Below, in pieces: positions 1 through 5,894 of a stretch of 5,894 nucleotides of DNA. Within the stretch, counting starts at the first letter, position 1. Each line of letters starts with the position of its first letter. Origin of the DNA: Candidatus Zhuqueibacterota bacterium (GTDB lineage: Bacteria; Zhuqueibacterota; QNDG01); assembly GCA_003645915.1 (NCBI GenBank), contig QNDG01000124.1, forward strand, positions 1 through 5,894, given 5' to 3'. The notes under the pieces were generated by a model. The model saw only the letters and a program-made list of their open reading frames with translations, did not search any database and had not been told where the DNA came from. A program made the translations under genes and the position numbers.

Positions 1-1161
1 CTGGTATTTTCTTCCTCTTTGTTCCTTGGATCTGTCCATAAAAAATCTGCTGCTTTTCTGAGCACCGAATTTTAAGGATATTGAAAATCTGTTGTCTTCC
101 GGCAGATAAGGATGAGATCCATATACATAGTCAATTCTTATTAAAGCTTTATCAGTAAAGGGGACAGTAAAACCAAACCCAAATGAAGGGCCTTCTGATC
201 TGTTGTTAAAACCCGCTCTCGGATAAAATACAAAATCTTCCCCTTTTACAGGAATTACTCCTTCAAATCCCACATACGTACCGGAAGGAATATTTTCATA
301 GTATTCTTTATCAAAAGCAAATAATATCTCAGTATTTGAAAAGAAATTTCTCATATCAGTCCATGCTCTCGGGATCCAGTCTCTCAGAATAAATCTGTAG
401 CTTAAACCCATTCTCAATACCAGCGGGAATCTGTCTTTATCATTTTCACGTATTCTCCAGCCCGGCTGAATAATATTCTGGAGATTAAGTCCAAATTTTA
501 AAGGTAAAAGATACTGCAAAGAAAAGAGTCTGAATATGGGGGCATGAATAGGTTGAAACATCATACCAAAATCAATACCGCCGGACCAGCTCCTCTGGTG
601 TGATTCGATTTGTCTGTAAGATTCCTGCTGCATACCGGAAAAAGCCTGGCTTACAAGCTTTATTGTAGTCCCGTATCTGAAAACACCCCACAAACCCACA
701 GTTTCATGCGCCCAGGACATAAGAAACGCATTCTCCCCCATACTGAAATCGCCAATCTTTACACCTGTTACGGAACGCTGTTCGTAGTTGCTGCTTGCAA
801 GACCTACCCAGGTAAATCCGATTGAAGAATTGGGACCCAACAGGTATTTACCCAAAGGATCTTTAAGATTAAACATTCTGGGCAAAACAATTGACACATT
901 TGCAAACTGACTGTCATAGTAAAGGTTTGTATATGTAGAGCTAAACTCTGAAAATCGGGCACCTACTATTCCGGCAGGATTCCAGTACATACCGCTCGCA
1001 TCATCCGAAACAGCCACAAATGCACGTCCCATACCAAGAGCACGTCCGCCGATTCCGTATCTTAAAAACTCTCCGGGATATCCACCGTACCCCTGAGCCA
1101 TAACTGTCCCTGCAAATAAGAGAGACAGTAAAACCAGAACAATCTTTGCTTTTTTATTCAT
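1..1161 (-). CDS. PorV/PorQ-family (UPF0164-like) outer-membrane beta-barrel protein, 3' end beyond the window
   Basis: Seen: an open frame from the ATG at 1161 to the left edge (387 codons, no stop). It starts with a typical signal peptide (Lys-rich start, Leu/Val core, cleavage likely after Ala22 in VMA|QGY). Residues ~34-64 contain GGRALGMGRAFVAVSDDASG followed by MYWNPAG, the hallmark N-terminal segment of PorV/PorQ and UPF0164 proteins. Alternating aromatic/hydrophobic strands follow, ending in IRIDYVYGS (~341-349) and NRFSISLKFG (~357-366), which look like the last barrel strands. Known: PorV is an outer-membrane barrel of the type IX secretion system that receives substrates bearing C-terminal sorting domains; PorQ is a relative. 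Many FCB genomes carry several paralogs, so a strict PorV role is not shown. Start choice: ATGs lie at 1164 and 1161; GGGA at 1167-1170 suits 1161 better (5 bases). Inferred: cotranscribed with the two upstream secreted-protein genes. A charged tail (~367-387) continues past the apparent barrel. Confidence 0.82.
   Translation of the reverse strand, partial: MNKKAKIVLVLLSLLFAGTVMAQGYGGYPGEFLRYGIGGRALGMGRAFVAVSDDASGMYWNPAGIVGARFSEFSSTYTNLYYDSQFANVSIVLPRMFNLKDPLGKYLLGPNSSIGFTWVGLASSNYEQRSVTGVKIGDFSMGENAFLMSWAHETVGLWGVFRYGTTIKLVSQAFSGMQQESYRQIESHQRSWSGGIDFGMMFQPIHAPIFRLFSLQYLLPLKFGLNLQNIIQPGWRIRENDKDRFPLVLRMGLSYRFILRDWIPRAWTDMRNFFSNTEILFAFDKEYYENIPSGTYVGFEGVIPVKGEDFVFYPRAGFNNRSEGPSFGFGFTVPFTDKALIRIDYVYGSHPYLPEDNRFSISLKFGAQKSSRFFMDRSKEQRGRKYQ
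1096..1161 (-). other. Signal peptide of the PorV/PorQ-family protein
   Basis: Residues 1-22 from the ATG at 1161: a basic start (MNKKAK), a hydrophobic core (IVLVLLSLLFAGTV) and a small-residue cleavage site MA|Q. Gln at +1 is very common for signal peptidase I sites in FCB exported proteins. It directs the protein through Sec to the periplasm for outer-membrane insertion. Confidence 0.8.
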
Positions 1162-1165
1162 CATA

Positions 1166-1170
1166 TTCCC
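1166..1170 (-). promoter_or_regulatory. Ribosome binding site deciding the start of the PorV/PorQ-family gene
   Basis: The minus strand reads GGGAATATGATG. GGGA lies 2 bases before the first ATG (1164) but 5 bases before the second (1161), so the second ATG is the more likely start. The site sits in the AT-rich spacer after the stop at 1193. The protein differs by one Met only. Confidence 0.45.
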
Positions 1171-1192
1171 GATAATTAATCCAAAATTATTA

Positions 1193-2260
1193 TTATCGAA
1201 TAACAGCTATTTTACAATACTTATTTAACGCATTCTTAATAACACATACATATCCGCCGTTTGATACCACATCTCCCTGTCCGTTTCTTCCGTCCCATTC
1301 GAAAAAATAATCGTCAGGAGTTTTAGAAAGAATTCTCACAAGGTTGCCAAAAAGATCGTATATTCTTGCTTCTGTAGCATTGGCCACATTGCACTTAATT
1401 ATTGATCTTTCATTCAGCTCCGGATTAAACGGATTTGGAAAACAGAGCACATCTTTCTCTTCTCCTTCAAACGGCCACCAGAATATTTCAATTGTGTCCC
1501 TTAAGGAGGGCTGCCCTGCAAGGTCTTCCACCCACAAAATAAGCTTCAACTGTTTGTGATCAGAGGTATAAACAGAGTATCTTATTGTAGTATCAACTAC
1601 GCTTACAGGATTTTCAACAGTATACTTGGTTTCTGCATTTACTTCTTCACTCTCTTCTTTAAAAATTATATCTTTTACTTTGCCGAGAGCTGTATCAGAA
1701 CAGGTAATTTGTATATCTATTTCCCTGCCTATAATCCAGTTAATTCCCCCGCTTTTCTGCAGGTGCTTAATTTCAAATCTTGTTATAAAAGGTGCAGAAA
1801 CATCCTGTATTGATACTTCAACAGGTGACCACTTACTGAATGCATACTCATCATTACCCTTATCTGCCAGATATCTTAATCTGTAAGAAATCCTGACACC
1901 ACCGGGCAGATCATCAAACGTTGCAGAAGACTTCCACGAATCAACATATCCCCATCTTTCAATATTATTGTACAGTGCTTCAACTTCAAATAATACGACT
2001 TTTGCATTTGCACCGGCAACCACTGTTTTTATACTGTCACAGTTCCAGTTAACTGTGTTCTCCAGTCCCCAGGTGTATTCAGGTTCGGGACGTAATTTTG
2101 GCTGTGGAAGAGTAGTATCAACTACTGTTGCAGCTATATTAATTTGAGGGATAATTTCAGCATCTTTTTGAAAAACCTGAATTCTCTTTACCTGAGCATA
2201 ACCGTTTGAAAAAACTGCCACAAGAAAAATCAGATACAGAGTTAATTTGCTTTTTACCAT
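1193..2260 (-). CDS. Secreted protein with FN3/Ig-like regions and a C-terminal FlgD-Ig/T9SS type A-like sorting domain
   Basis: Complete 355-residue protein; no named homologue recognised. Seen: signal peptide 1-22 (NGYA|QV). Residues ~52-152 form a beta-rich, FN3-like region (PEYTWGLENTVNW near the start, ISYRLRYLADKGNDEYAFSK near the end). Residues ~155-262 form a second Ig-like region that starts SAPFITRFEIKH and ends ILWVEDLAGQPSLRDTIEI, a pattern usual in bacterial Ig-like modules. The tail (271-355) has CFPNPFNP, IYDLFGNLVR and EWDGRNGQGD. No catalytic motif is visible. Known: tails of this type close exported proteins of FCB bacteria, acting as T9SS sorting domains or FlgD-like Ig folds. 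Inferred: a cell-surface or secreted structural or binding protein. It begins 27 bases after the giant FN3 protein and ends about 30 bases before the PorV-family gene, so it is mid-operon. Start: ATG 2260 has AGGGA 9 bases upstream and gives a full signal peptide. Oddity: four of its six cysteines lie in the tail. Confidence 0.85.
   Translation of the reverse strand: MVKSKLTLYLIFLVAVFSNGYAQVKRIQVFQKDAEIIPQINIAATVVDTTLPQPKLRPEPEYTWGLENTVNWNCDSIKTVVAGANAKVVLFEVEALYNNIERWGYVDSWKSSATFDDLPGGVRISYRLRYLADKGNDEYAFSKWSPVEVSIQDVSAPFITRFEIKHLQKSGGINWIIGREIDIQITCSDTALGKVKDIIFKEESEEVNAETKYTVENPVSVVDTTIRYSVYTSDHKQLKLILWVEDLAGQPSLRDTIEIFWWPFEGEEKDVLCFPNPFNPELNERSIIKCNVANATEARIYDLFGNLVRILSKTPDDYFFEWDGRNGQGDVVSNGGYVCVIKNALNKYCKIAVIR
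1196..1450 (-). other. C-terminal sorting-type domain of the 355-residue protein (cysteine-rich variant)
   Basis: Residues 271-355. Landmarks in order are CFPNPFNP (273-280), ARIYDLFGNLVRIL (298-311), EWDGRNGQGD (321-330), NGGYVCVIKN (334-343) and a final strand KIAVIR. This order matches the FlgD-Ig-like/T9SS type A tail. The central part is closer to FlgD-Ig than the tail of the upstream giant protein. Cysteines at 273, 290, 339 and 349 are unusual for this domain. Confidence 0.75.
2195..2260 (-). other. Signal peptide of the 355-residue secreted protein
   Basis: Residues 1-22: basic start (MVKSK), hydrophobic core (LTLYLIFLVAVF) and cleavage site YA|QV with Gln at +1. It shows Sec-dependent export and supports the ATG at 2260 as the true start. 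No lipobox cysteine is present, so it is not a lipoprotein. Confidence 0.8.
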
Positions 2261-2269
2261 TTTAAAATT

Positions 2270-2274
2270 TCCCT
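2270..2274 (-). promoter_or_regulatory. Ribosome binding site of the 355-residue secreted-protein gene
   Basis: The minus strand carries AGGGA, 9 bases before the ATG at 2260, inside the 27-base AT-rich spacer that follows the TAG stop of the giant FN3 protein. The spacer has no terminator-like stem and U-run, which supports translation from a shared transcript. Confidence 0.5.
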
Positions 2275-2287
2275 GTTTTAAAAGGAT

Positions 2288-5200
2288 CTATTTAACATAC
2301 ATAAGTTTTATTCTTGCCTGATATGCCTTTCCGTCTTTTCCTCTAACAGAAACAACGCATATATAAATTCCGGAAGAAACCGAAACGCCAGAACTGTTTT
2401 TCCCGTTCCATCTTGTAATGTGGAACCCGGCGTTTTTAGTTCCACTCTCTACAACCTGAACCAGAGATCCGGAAATATTGTAAACAGAAACATTAATTTC
2501 AGATGAAACAGGCAACTGATACGGAATAACTGTTTCACTGTTAAAAGGATTAGGATAATTTCTGCCCACTCTGAAATTTTCAGGAATACCGGTAGTCTCT
2601 GACAGACCTGTGTTCTTATTTGTGCTCCCCTGGTTAGCAACATAGAATGCTTTTTCAGACCATCCGCTCTCCCACCACTGAGTACCTGACTTTACTCCTG
2701 TTTTAAGCCGGAACCAAGTTGTGTCTTTTTCTATTGAGCCCCATCCTGAAGTGCATTCAAAATCAGTTTTATTAATCCATCCGCTTCTGCATAACAATCT
2801 GTTCATCATCTCTTCATCATTCAATTCATAAGCTATTGAAAAATGATCCGGATTCATTGCAATTTCAATAAAATAGAATACTGTATCCGGCTGGCCCGTT
2901 AATTGAGGCACTTCACATTTTTTTTCTCCTGTTATTTCCGGAGGCAAAGGAGTCGGAAGAAAAACCGGGGACGCAAAACTGGTTCCTACTGTAATATTCC
3001 CTGCGCTGTCAACTGAGGAAATACGCCACTCTGTTTTTCTGTTTAACAAAATATCCGTAAAAGAGTAAACAGTGCTTTGTTTGTTTACAGGGATTGTTCC
3101 CGCAAGCTCAACATTATCATTGATTATTCTTTCCACCCTGTATTCCGCTACGTTTCCTCTCAGCTGATCCCATGAAATGGAAGTATCTTCCGGCTGGGTT
3201 TGAATACCTGCTCCGCTCCATGAGAGGTTTACCATAATTGAATCTGAACCACCGTAATAAGCTTTTACAGAATCTACTGATACGGTTGAGACAGGATAAG
3301 GCGGAATAGTATCATATACTGCTGACTTTAAATTGTAAAAATCAGAAGACCAGTATAACGGCGGATTACCGGGGTTGCCGAACTTATCAAAAGATGTTAT
3401 ACGAAAATATATTCTGTTGTTTGTCCGGTTTGCAAGTGGAGGTATGTTAACCATCTTTGTACGTGAATCCGGACTTGCTTTAAAGGGGCCCTCAGTTACT
3501 GTTCTTTCTTTATCTTCAGGAAAATATTCACTAACACTTACCTGAATCATACATGAATCTGCCCCTCTTGTTGTTCCTGTAATTATCCTGCCATCTTTTC
3601 TCCAATCCCACGAAATTGTCACATAATTCTTATTAAAGTATTTCTGAGTATAAGCAGCAATTTCCGGTATATAAACCGAGCCTGTATCGCATGTATCTGT
3701 TTTTACACTTAATGCCACGACCTGCCCCATTCTGTTCAGAGCATTCACTTTGTAAGTATAAGCATTTCCGTGAACGAGCCCTGCAGCAGTATCCATAAAA
3801 AAAGTTGCCGTACTACTCAAATTTGTCAGTTTAACATCGTTTCTGTAAACATCATAACTTTCAATTCTGTATTTTTTTATAAGATCCGGAGCATACCAGT
3901 TTACATATATATTCCCTCTTGGTTGAGGTATTACCTGAAGAGGAAGAGTGACAAGTCCCGGCACAATATAAGGCTTTGACCAGGCGCTTTGCCTGCCTTC
4001 AGGAGAGTCTGGCACCTCCTTTATTCTGAATATATAATTGGTATTCATTACAGCAGTTCTGTACAGAAATGTAGTATCATCAACTACGACCTCTTCCTCA
4101 TAACTTCCCTCAAGGCTGTCTGCATAAATTCGTACAACTGTTTTATATCCTTCCGAGGCATCGCTGGGTACAGCTCTGTCCCAGTAAATTGACAGAACAT
4201 ATTTGCCATTCTCAATTTTAGGTGTCTCATTGCTGCTGATTTGAGGAGGCCTGTTACAATACTTGCTGTTTCCAGGAGCAGCTACGCTTGTATCACCCAT
4301 AATATTTACTGTTTTTACACTGTAATCATAATCCCTGTAAACAACGAGTGTATCACCGTTAGTATTTGAAGTCTCGTCAATACCATATTTATCAATCCAC
4401 CTAATTGTATCAAATTCAGTCTCAATAGAACCGATAATTTGCCAACTTGATAACTCTGTTTTTCTTAGTACAAGATATTTTCTGGCTGCAAGACAGGGTC
4501 TTGTCCACTGGAGAGAAATATTACCGTCCCATGAGTTAGTATCTGTTGACACAGAAACATTCTCAGGCGAAAGTGAAAGAGCTCTTATAACAATTTTTTC
4601 TTTAGACCATACACTTGACCTGTTACCCGAATACACTCCCCTGACCTTAACACTTGAGACTTCCTTATCGGAAAGTTTTATAATCAGTGTTGTGTCAGCA
4701 ATAACATCAAAAGGATCTTGTTGTACTCCGTTAACCAGAACCGACCATTTTTCAATTTCAGAAACATCAAAATTGCGCACACTCAACTCAACATAATCTT
4801 CATGAGTATAAATTGTATCTTTCTGCAACGGATCTGCAGGATATACATCCGGATACTCTGTTGTTGTAAATACCATTGAAGGCCTGCCCGGTATTCTCTC
4901 CACAGCTTCCCAGTCTGTTGAATCAATACTGCGCACATTGCCTGCTGCATCTTCTGCTACAACTCTGTATGATACCATTGGATTTGATATTCCGTTCAGA
5001 ATTAAATGACTTAAAGTATCAACAAACGAAACATTAATAAAATCATCAGGCAGAACAATCTCTTTATATGTTCCTTCCAAACTGATTTTACGGTAAATAT
5101 GATAACGTTTCAGACCAGATGCATCGTCATTTGCTTTACTCCATGATAAATACATCAGAAAAGATGTGAATCCTTCCGAAGGATTGTCAATTTTTGCATC

Positions 5201-5894
5201 CTGCATTACAGAATAAACTTTTAGATTATAGATATCCTCCGGAGGGAAACAATCAGGTATGATATTTTCCAAATCTTCGGTATGTATAGTTGAATAATAT
5301 TTCCTCGAAACTCTTCTTAAATATGTATGTCCGTTAACCAGATTTTTATCTATAAGCTCAACAGTACCGGGTTCGGGATTGAGCAGACTGCCGTTTTCAT
5401 CTGCATATACATTTTTACTTTTAGAATAATCAAATACAAAATATACGGAATCATAATTTGTAGAACTTACCCAACCGAACTCACGGAGCTTATCCGGTAC
5501 TATCCATCCCGAATCAAAATATCTTACGCTACCGGACGAGGGGTCAGAAAAGTAGGAAAGGCTGTCTCTTACTGCCTGGAATCTTATAAACTTTTCTCTG
5601 TTGTCAAGCCTTACCCACATTGTATCTATACTGCCTGTAATAAAATTTCCGTTTCTTACATCATTTGTAACATCAATCGTGTCATTATCAATAACAATTT
5701 CTCCTGAGCCCTCAATATAAACACTGTTTGATACCTCCCCGGTTCCTTCGTTACCGACTTTATCAACAGCCCTGATTCTGTATGTATAATAATGACCCCC
5801 AACTGCAGAAGAATCAATCCACTGGCCGCTACTCAACCATTCTGCATTGATTTCAGCCATGCGCTGTTCCACGCCTGAATCTGCAGTTCTGTAA
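2288..5894 (-). CDS. Giant secreted multi-module FN3/Ig-like protein with C-terminal T9SS type A sorting domain, 5' end beyond the window
   Basis: Seen: the frame is open from the right edge to the TAG at 2288-2290, 1201 codons in the window. The GTG at 5872 is only an internal codon: the frame continues upstream without a stop (YRTADSG then VEQRMAE), there is no signal peptide, and the translation begins inside an FN3 module. Residue numbers below count that GTG as 1. About ten beta-sandwich modules follow one another, many ending in the FN3 strand type (YTYRIRAVDKVGNEG ~29-43, SYRVVAEDAAGNV ~301-313, YTYKVNALNRMGQ ~705-717, IYFRITSFDKFGNPG ~821-835). A Ser/Thr-rich linker (~1082-1098) leads to the sorting domain (1105-1194). 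No enzyme motif is visible. Known: FN3 arrays with such tails are extracellular adhesins, surface-layer-like or polymer-binding proteins in FCB bacteria. Inferred: the full protein is larger and starts with a Sec signal to the right. It is the first of the three genes seen in this putative operon. Confidence 0.87.
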   Translation of the reverse strand, partial: YRTADSGVEQRMAEINAEWLSSGQWIDSSAVGGHYYTYRIRAVDKVGNEGTGEVSNSVYIEGSGEIVIDNDTIDVTNDVRNGNFITGSIDTMWVRLDNREKFIRFQAVRDSLSYFSDPSSGSVRYFDSGWIVPDKLREFGWVSSTNYDSVYFVFDYSKSKNVYADENGSLLNPEPGTVELIDKNLVNGHTYLRRVSRKYYSTIHTEDLENIIPDCFPPEDIYNLKVYSVMQDAKIDNPSEGFTSFLMYLSWSKANDDASGLKRYHIYRKISLEGTYKEIVLPDDFINVSFVDTLSHLILNGISNPMVSYRVVAEDAAGNVRSIDSTDWEAVERIPGRPSMVFTTTEYPDVYPADPLQKDTIYTHEDYVELSVRNFDVSEIEKWSVLVNGVQQDPFDVIADTTLIIKLSDKEVSSVKVRGVYSGNRSSVWSKEKIVIRALSLSPENVSVSTDTNSWDGNISLQWTRPCLAARKYLVLRKTELSSWQIIGSIETEFDTIRWIDKYGIDETSNTNGDTLVVYRDYDYSVKTVNIMGDTSVAAPGNSKYCNRPPQISSNETPKIENGKYVLSIYWDRAVPSDASEGYKTVVRIYADSLEGSYEEEVVVDDTTFLYRTAVMNTNYIFRIKEVPDSPEGRQSAWSKPYIVPGLVTLPLQVIPQPRGNIYVNWYAPDLIKKYRIESYDVYRNDVKLTNLSSTATFFMDTAAGLVHGNAYTYKVNALNRMGQVVALSVKTDTCDTGSVYIPEIAAYTQKYFNKNYVTISWDWRKDGRIITGTTRGADSCMIQVSVSEYFPEDKERTVTEGPFKASPDSRTKMVNIPPLANRTNNRIYFRITSFDKFGNPGNPPLYWSSDFYNLKSAVYDTIPPYPVSTVSVDSVKAYYGGSDSIMVNLSWSGAGIQTQPEDTSISWDQLRGNVAEYRVERIINDNVELAGTIPVNKQSTVYSFTDILLNRKTEWRISSVDSAGNITVGTSFASPVFLPTPLPPEITGEKKCEVPQLTGQPDTVFYFIEIAMNPDHFSIAYELNDEEMMNRLLCRSGWINKTDFECTSGWGSIEKDTTWFRLKTGVKSGTQWWESGWSEKAFYVANQGSTNKNTGLSETTGIPENFRVGRNYPNPFNSETVIPYQLPVSSEINVSVYNISGSLVQVVESGTKNAGFHITRWNGKNSSGVSVSSGIYICVVSVRGKDGKAYQARIKLMYVK
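2291..2560 (-). other. C-terminal T9SS type A sorting domain of the giant FN3 protein
   Basis: Residues 1105-1194: NYPNPFNSETVIPYQLP, then VSVYNISGSLVQVV, TRWNGKNSSGVSVSSGIYIC and a final basic strand ending RIKLMYVK. It is preceded by TGIPENFRVGR, the usual lead-in of this family. The order and spacing fit the T9SS type A (Por secretion tail) domain of FCB bacteria closely. In known T9SS this domain targets the protein across the outer membrane and is usually cleaved or anchored afterwards. Confidence 0.85.
2633..5894 (-). repeat. Array of about ten divergent FN3/Ig-like modules in the giant protein
   Basis: Approximate module limits (GTG at 5872 = residue 1): 1-55 (cut at the window edge), 60-205, 209-320, 330-432, 433-540, 541-640, 641-730, 735-850, 857-970 and 975-1080. 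Two styles occur. One has a YxIYRK/YxVERI strand and a closing Y(R/K)(V/I)xAxDxxGN strand, as in FN3. The other carries SGW elements and a 'W ... SGWSEKAFYV' ending (residues ~60-205 and 975-1080). The copies are related only at protein-pattern level; I see no long DNA repeats, so the array is old rather than freshly duplicated. Boundaries were judged by eye. Confidence 0.7.

Noticed and set aside
610..825. Plus-strand open frame of 71 codons
   Set aside because: It lies inside the PorV/PorQ-family gene, whose minus-strand translation shows clear family motifs. The plus-strand product has no recognisable feature.
1165..1192. Possible promoter or palindrome (GATTAATTATC) between the middle and barrel genes
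   Set aside because: The symmetry fails after three base pairs, and 28 bases leave no room for a convincing promoter separate from the ribosome site.
1344..1886. Three overlapping plus-strand open frames
   Set aside because: They overlap one another in different frames within the complete minus-strand secreted-protein gene; none has a supporting ribosome site or recognisable protein pattern.
2261..2287. Possible terminator or operator in the spacer (TTTTAAAA palindrome next to CC/GG)
   Set aside because: The palindrome is only AT bases with a mismatch or bulge before the flanking G/C pairs, and no T-run follows a stable stem. It is better read as an AT-rich leader before the ribosome site.
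2449..2643. Second minus-strand open frame of 64 codons
   Set aside because: It is an alternative frame of the sorting-domain region of the giant protein, where the main frame carries the conserved landmarks.
3770..4192. Two plus-strand open frames of 67-69 codons
   Set aside because: Both are antisense to well-supported FN3 modules and their translations look random.
5327..5707. Plus-strand open frame of 126 codons
   Set aside because: It lies wholly inside the giant FN3 gene on the opposite strand; its translation is low-complexity (Ile/Tyr/Lys/Ser-rich) with no domain, no ribosome site and no signal. It is a reverse-strand shadow.
1..5894. Mobile element, CRISPR array, tRNA/rRNA or phage signal
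   Set aside because: No direct-repeat arrays, terminal inverted repeats, transposase or integrase motifs or RNA-gene sequences are visible; nearly every base is inside one of three long minus-strand genes with uniform AT-rich composition.

Overview
The window looks like part of the genome of a member of the Fibrobacterota-Chlorobiota-Bacteroidota (FCB) superphylum, probably one of the less-studied AT-rich lineages (Ignavibacteria-, Calditrichota-, Marinimicrobia- or KSB1-like) rather than a classical Bacteroides. The reasons are family-level. Two proteins end in the 'PNPFN ... W(D/N)G(R/K)N ... G' C-terminal domain used by FCB bacteria as a type IX secretion (T9SS, type A) sorting signal or FlgD-Ig-like tail, and a third is a PorV/PorQ-family (UPF0164-like) outer-membrane protein. 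The exact phylum cannot be fixed from this window.

Layout: all coding is on the minus strand and fills nearly the whole window, so the direction of transcription is from right to left. (1) 5894 to 2288: the C-terminal 1201 codons of a very large extracellular protein made of about ten fibronectin type III/Ig-like modules plus a C-terminal sorting domain. Its N-terminus lies beyond the right edge. (2) 2260 to 1193: a complete 355-residue secreted protein with signal peptide, two beta-sandwich-like regions and a second, different C-terminal sorting-type domain. (3) 1161 (or 1164) to 1: the first 387 or so codons of a PorV/PorQ-family outer-membrane barrel protein, still open at the left edge. 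The spacers are only 27 and 23 to 28 bases, contain no terminator and carry only short GGGA-type ribosome sites, so the three genes most likely form one transcription unit. The promoter lies outside the window.

Reading the genes together (inference): the two upstream genes encode exported proteins with T9SS-type tails. The downstream gene belongs to the family of PorV, the outer-membrane protein that handles such tails in known T9SS. The locus is therefore plausibly a cargo-plus-outer-membrane-partner operon for building or decorating the cell surface. No enzyme domain, RNA gene, mobile element, CRISPR array or phage feature was seen, and I see no clear sign of a wholly new system. The points most worth following are the cargo/PorV pairing, the cysteine-rich tail of the middle protein, the mixed module types in the giant protein, and the extension of the barrel protein past its apparent last strand.
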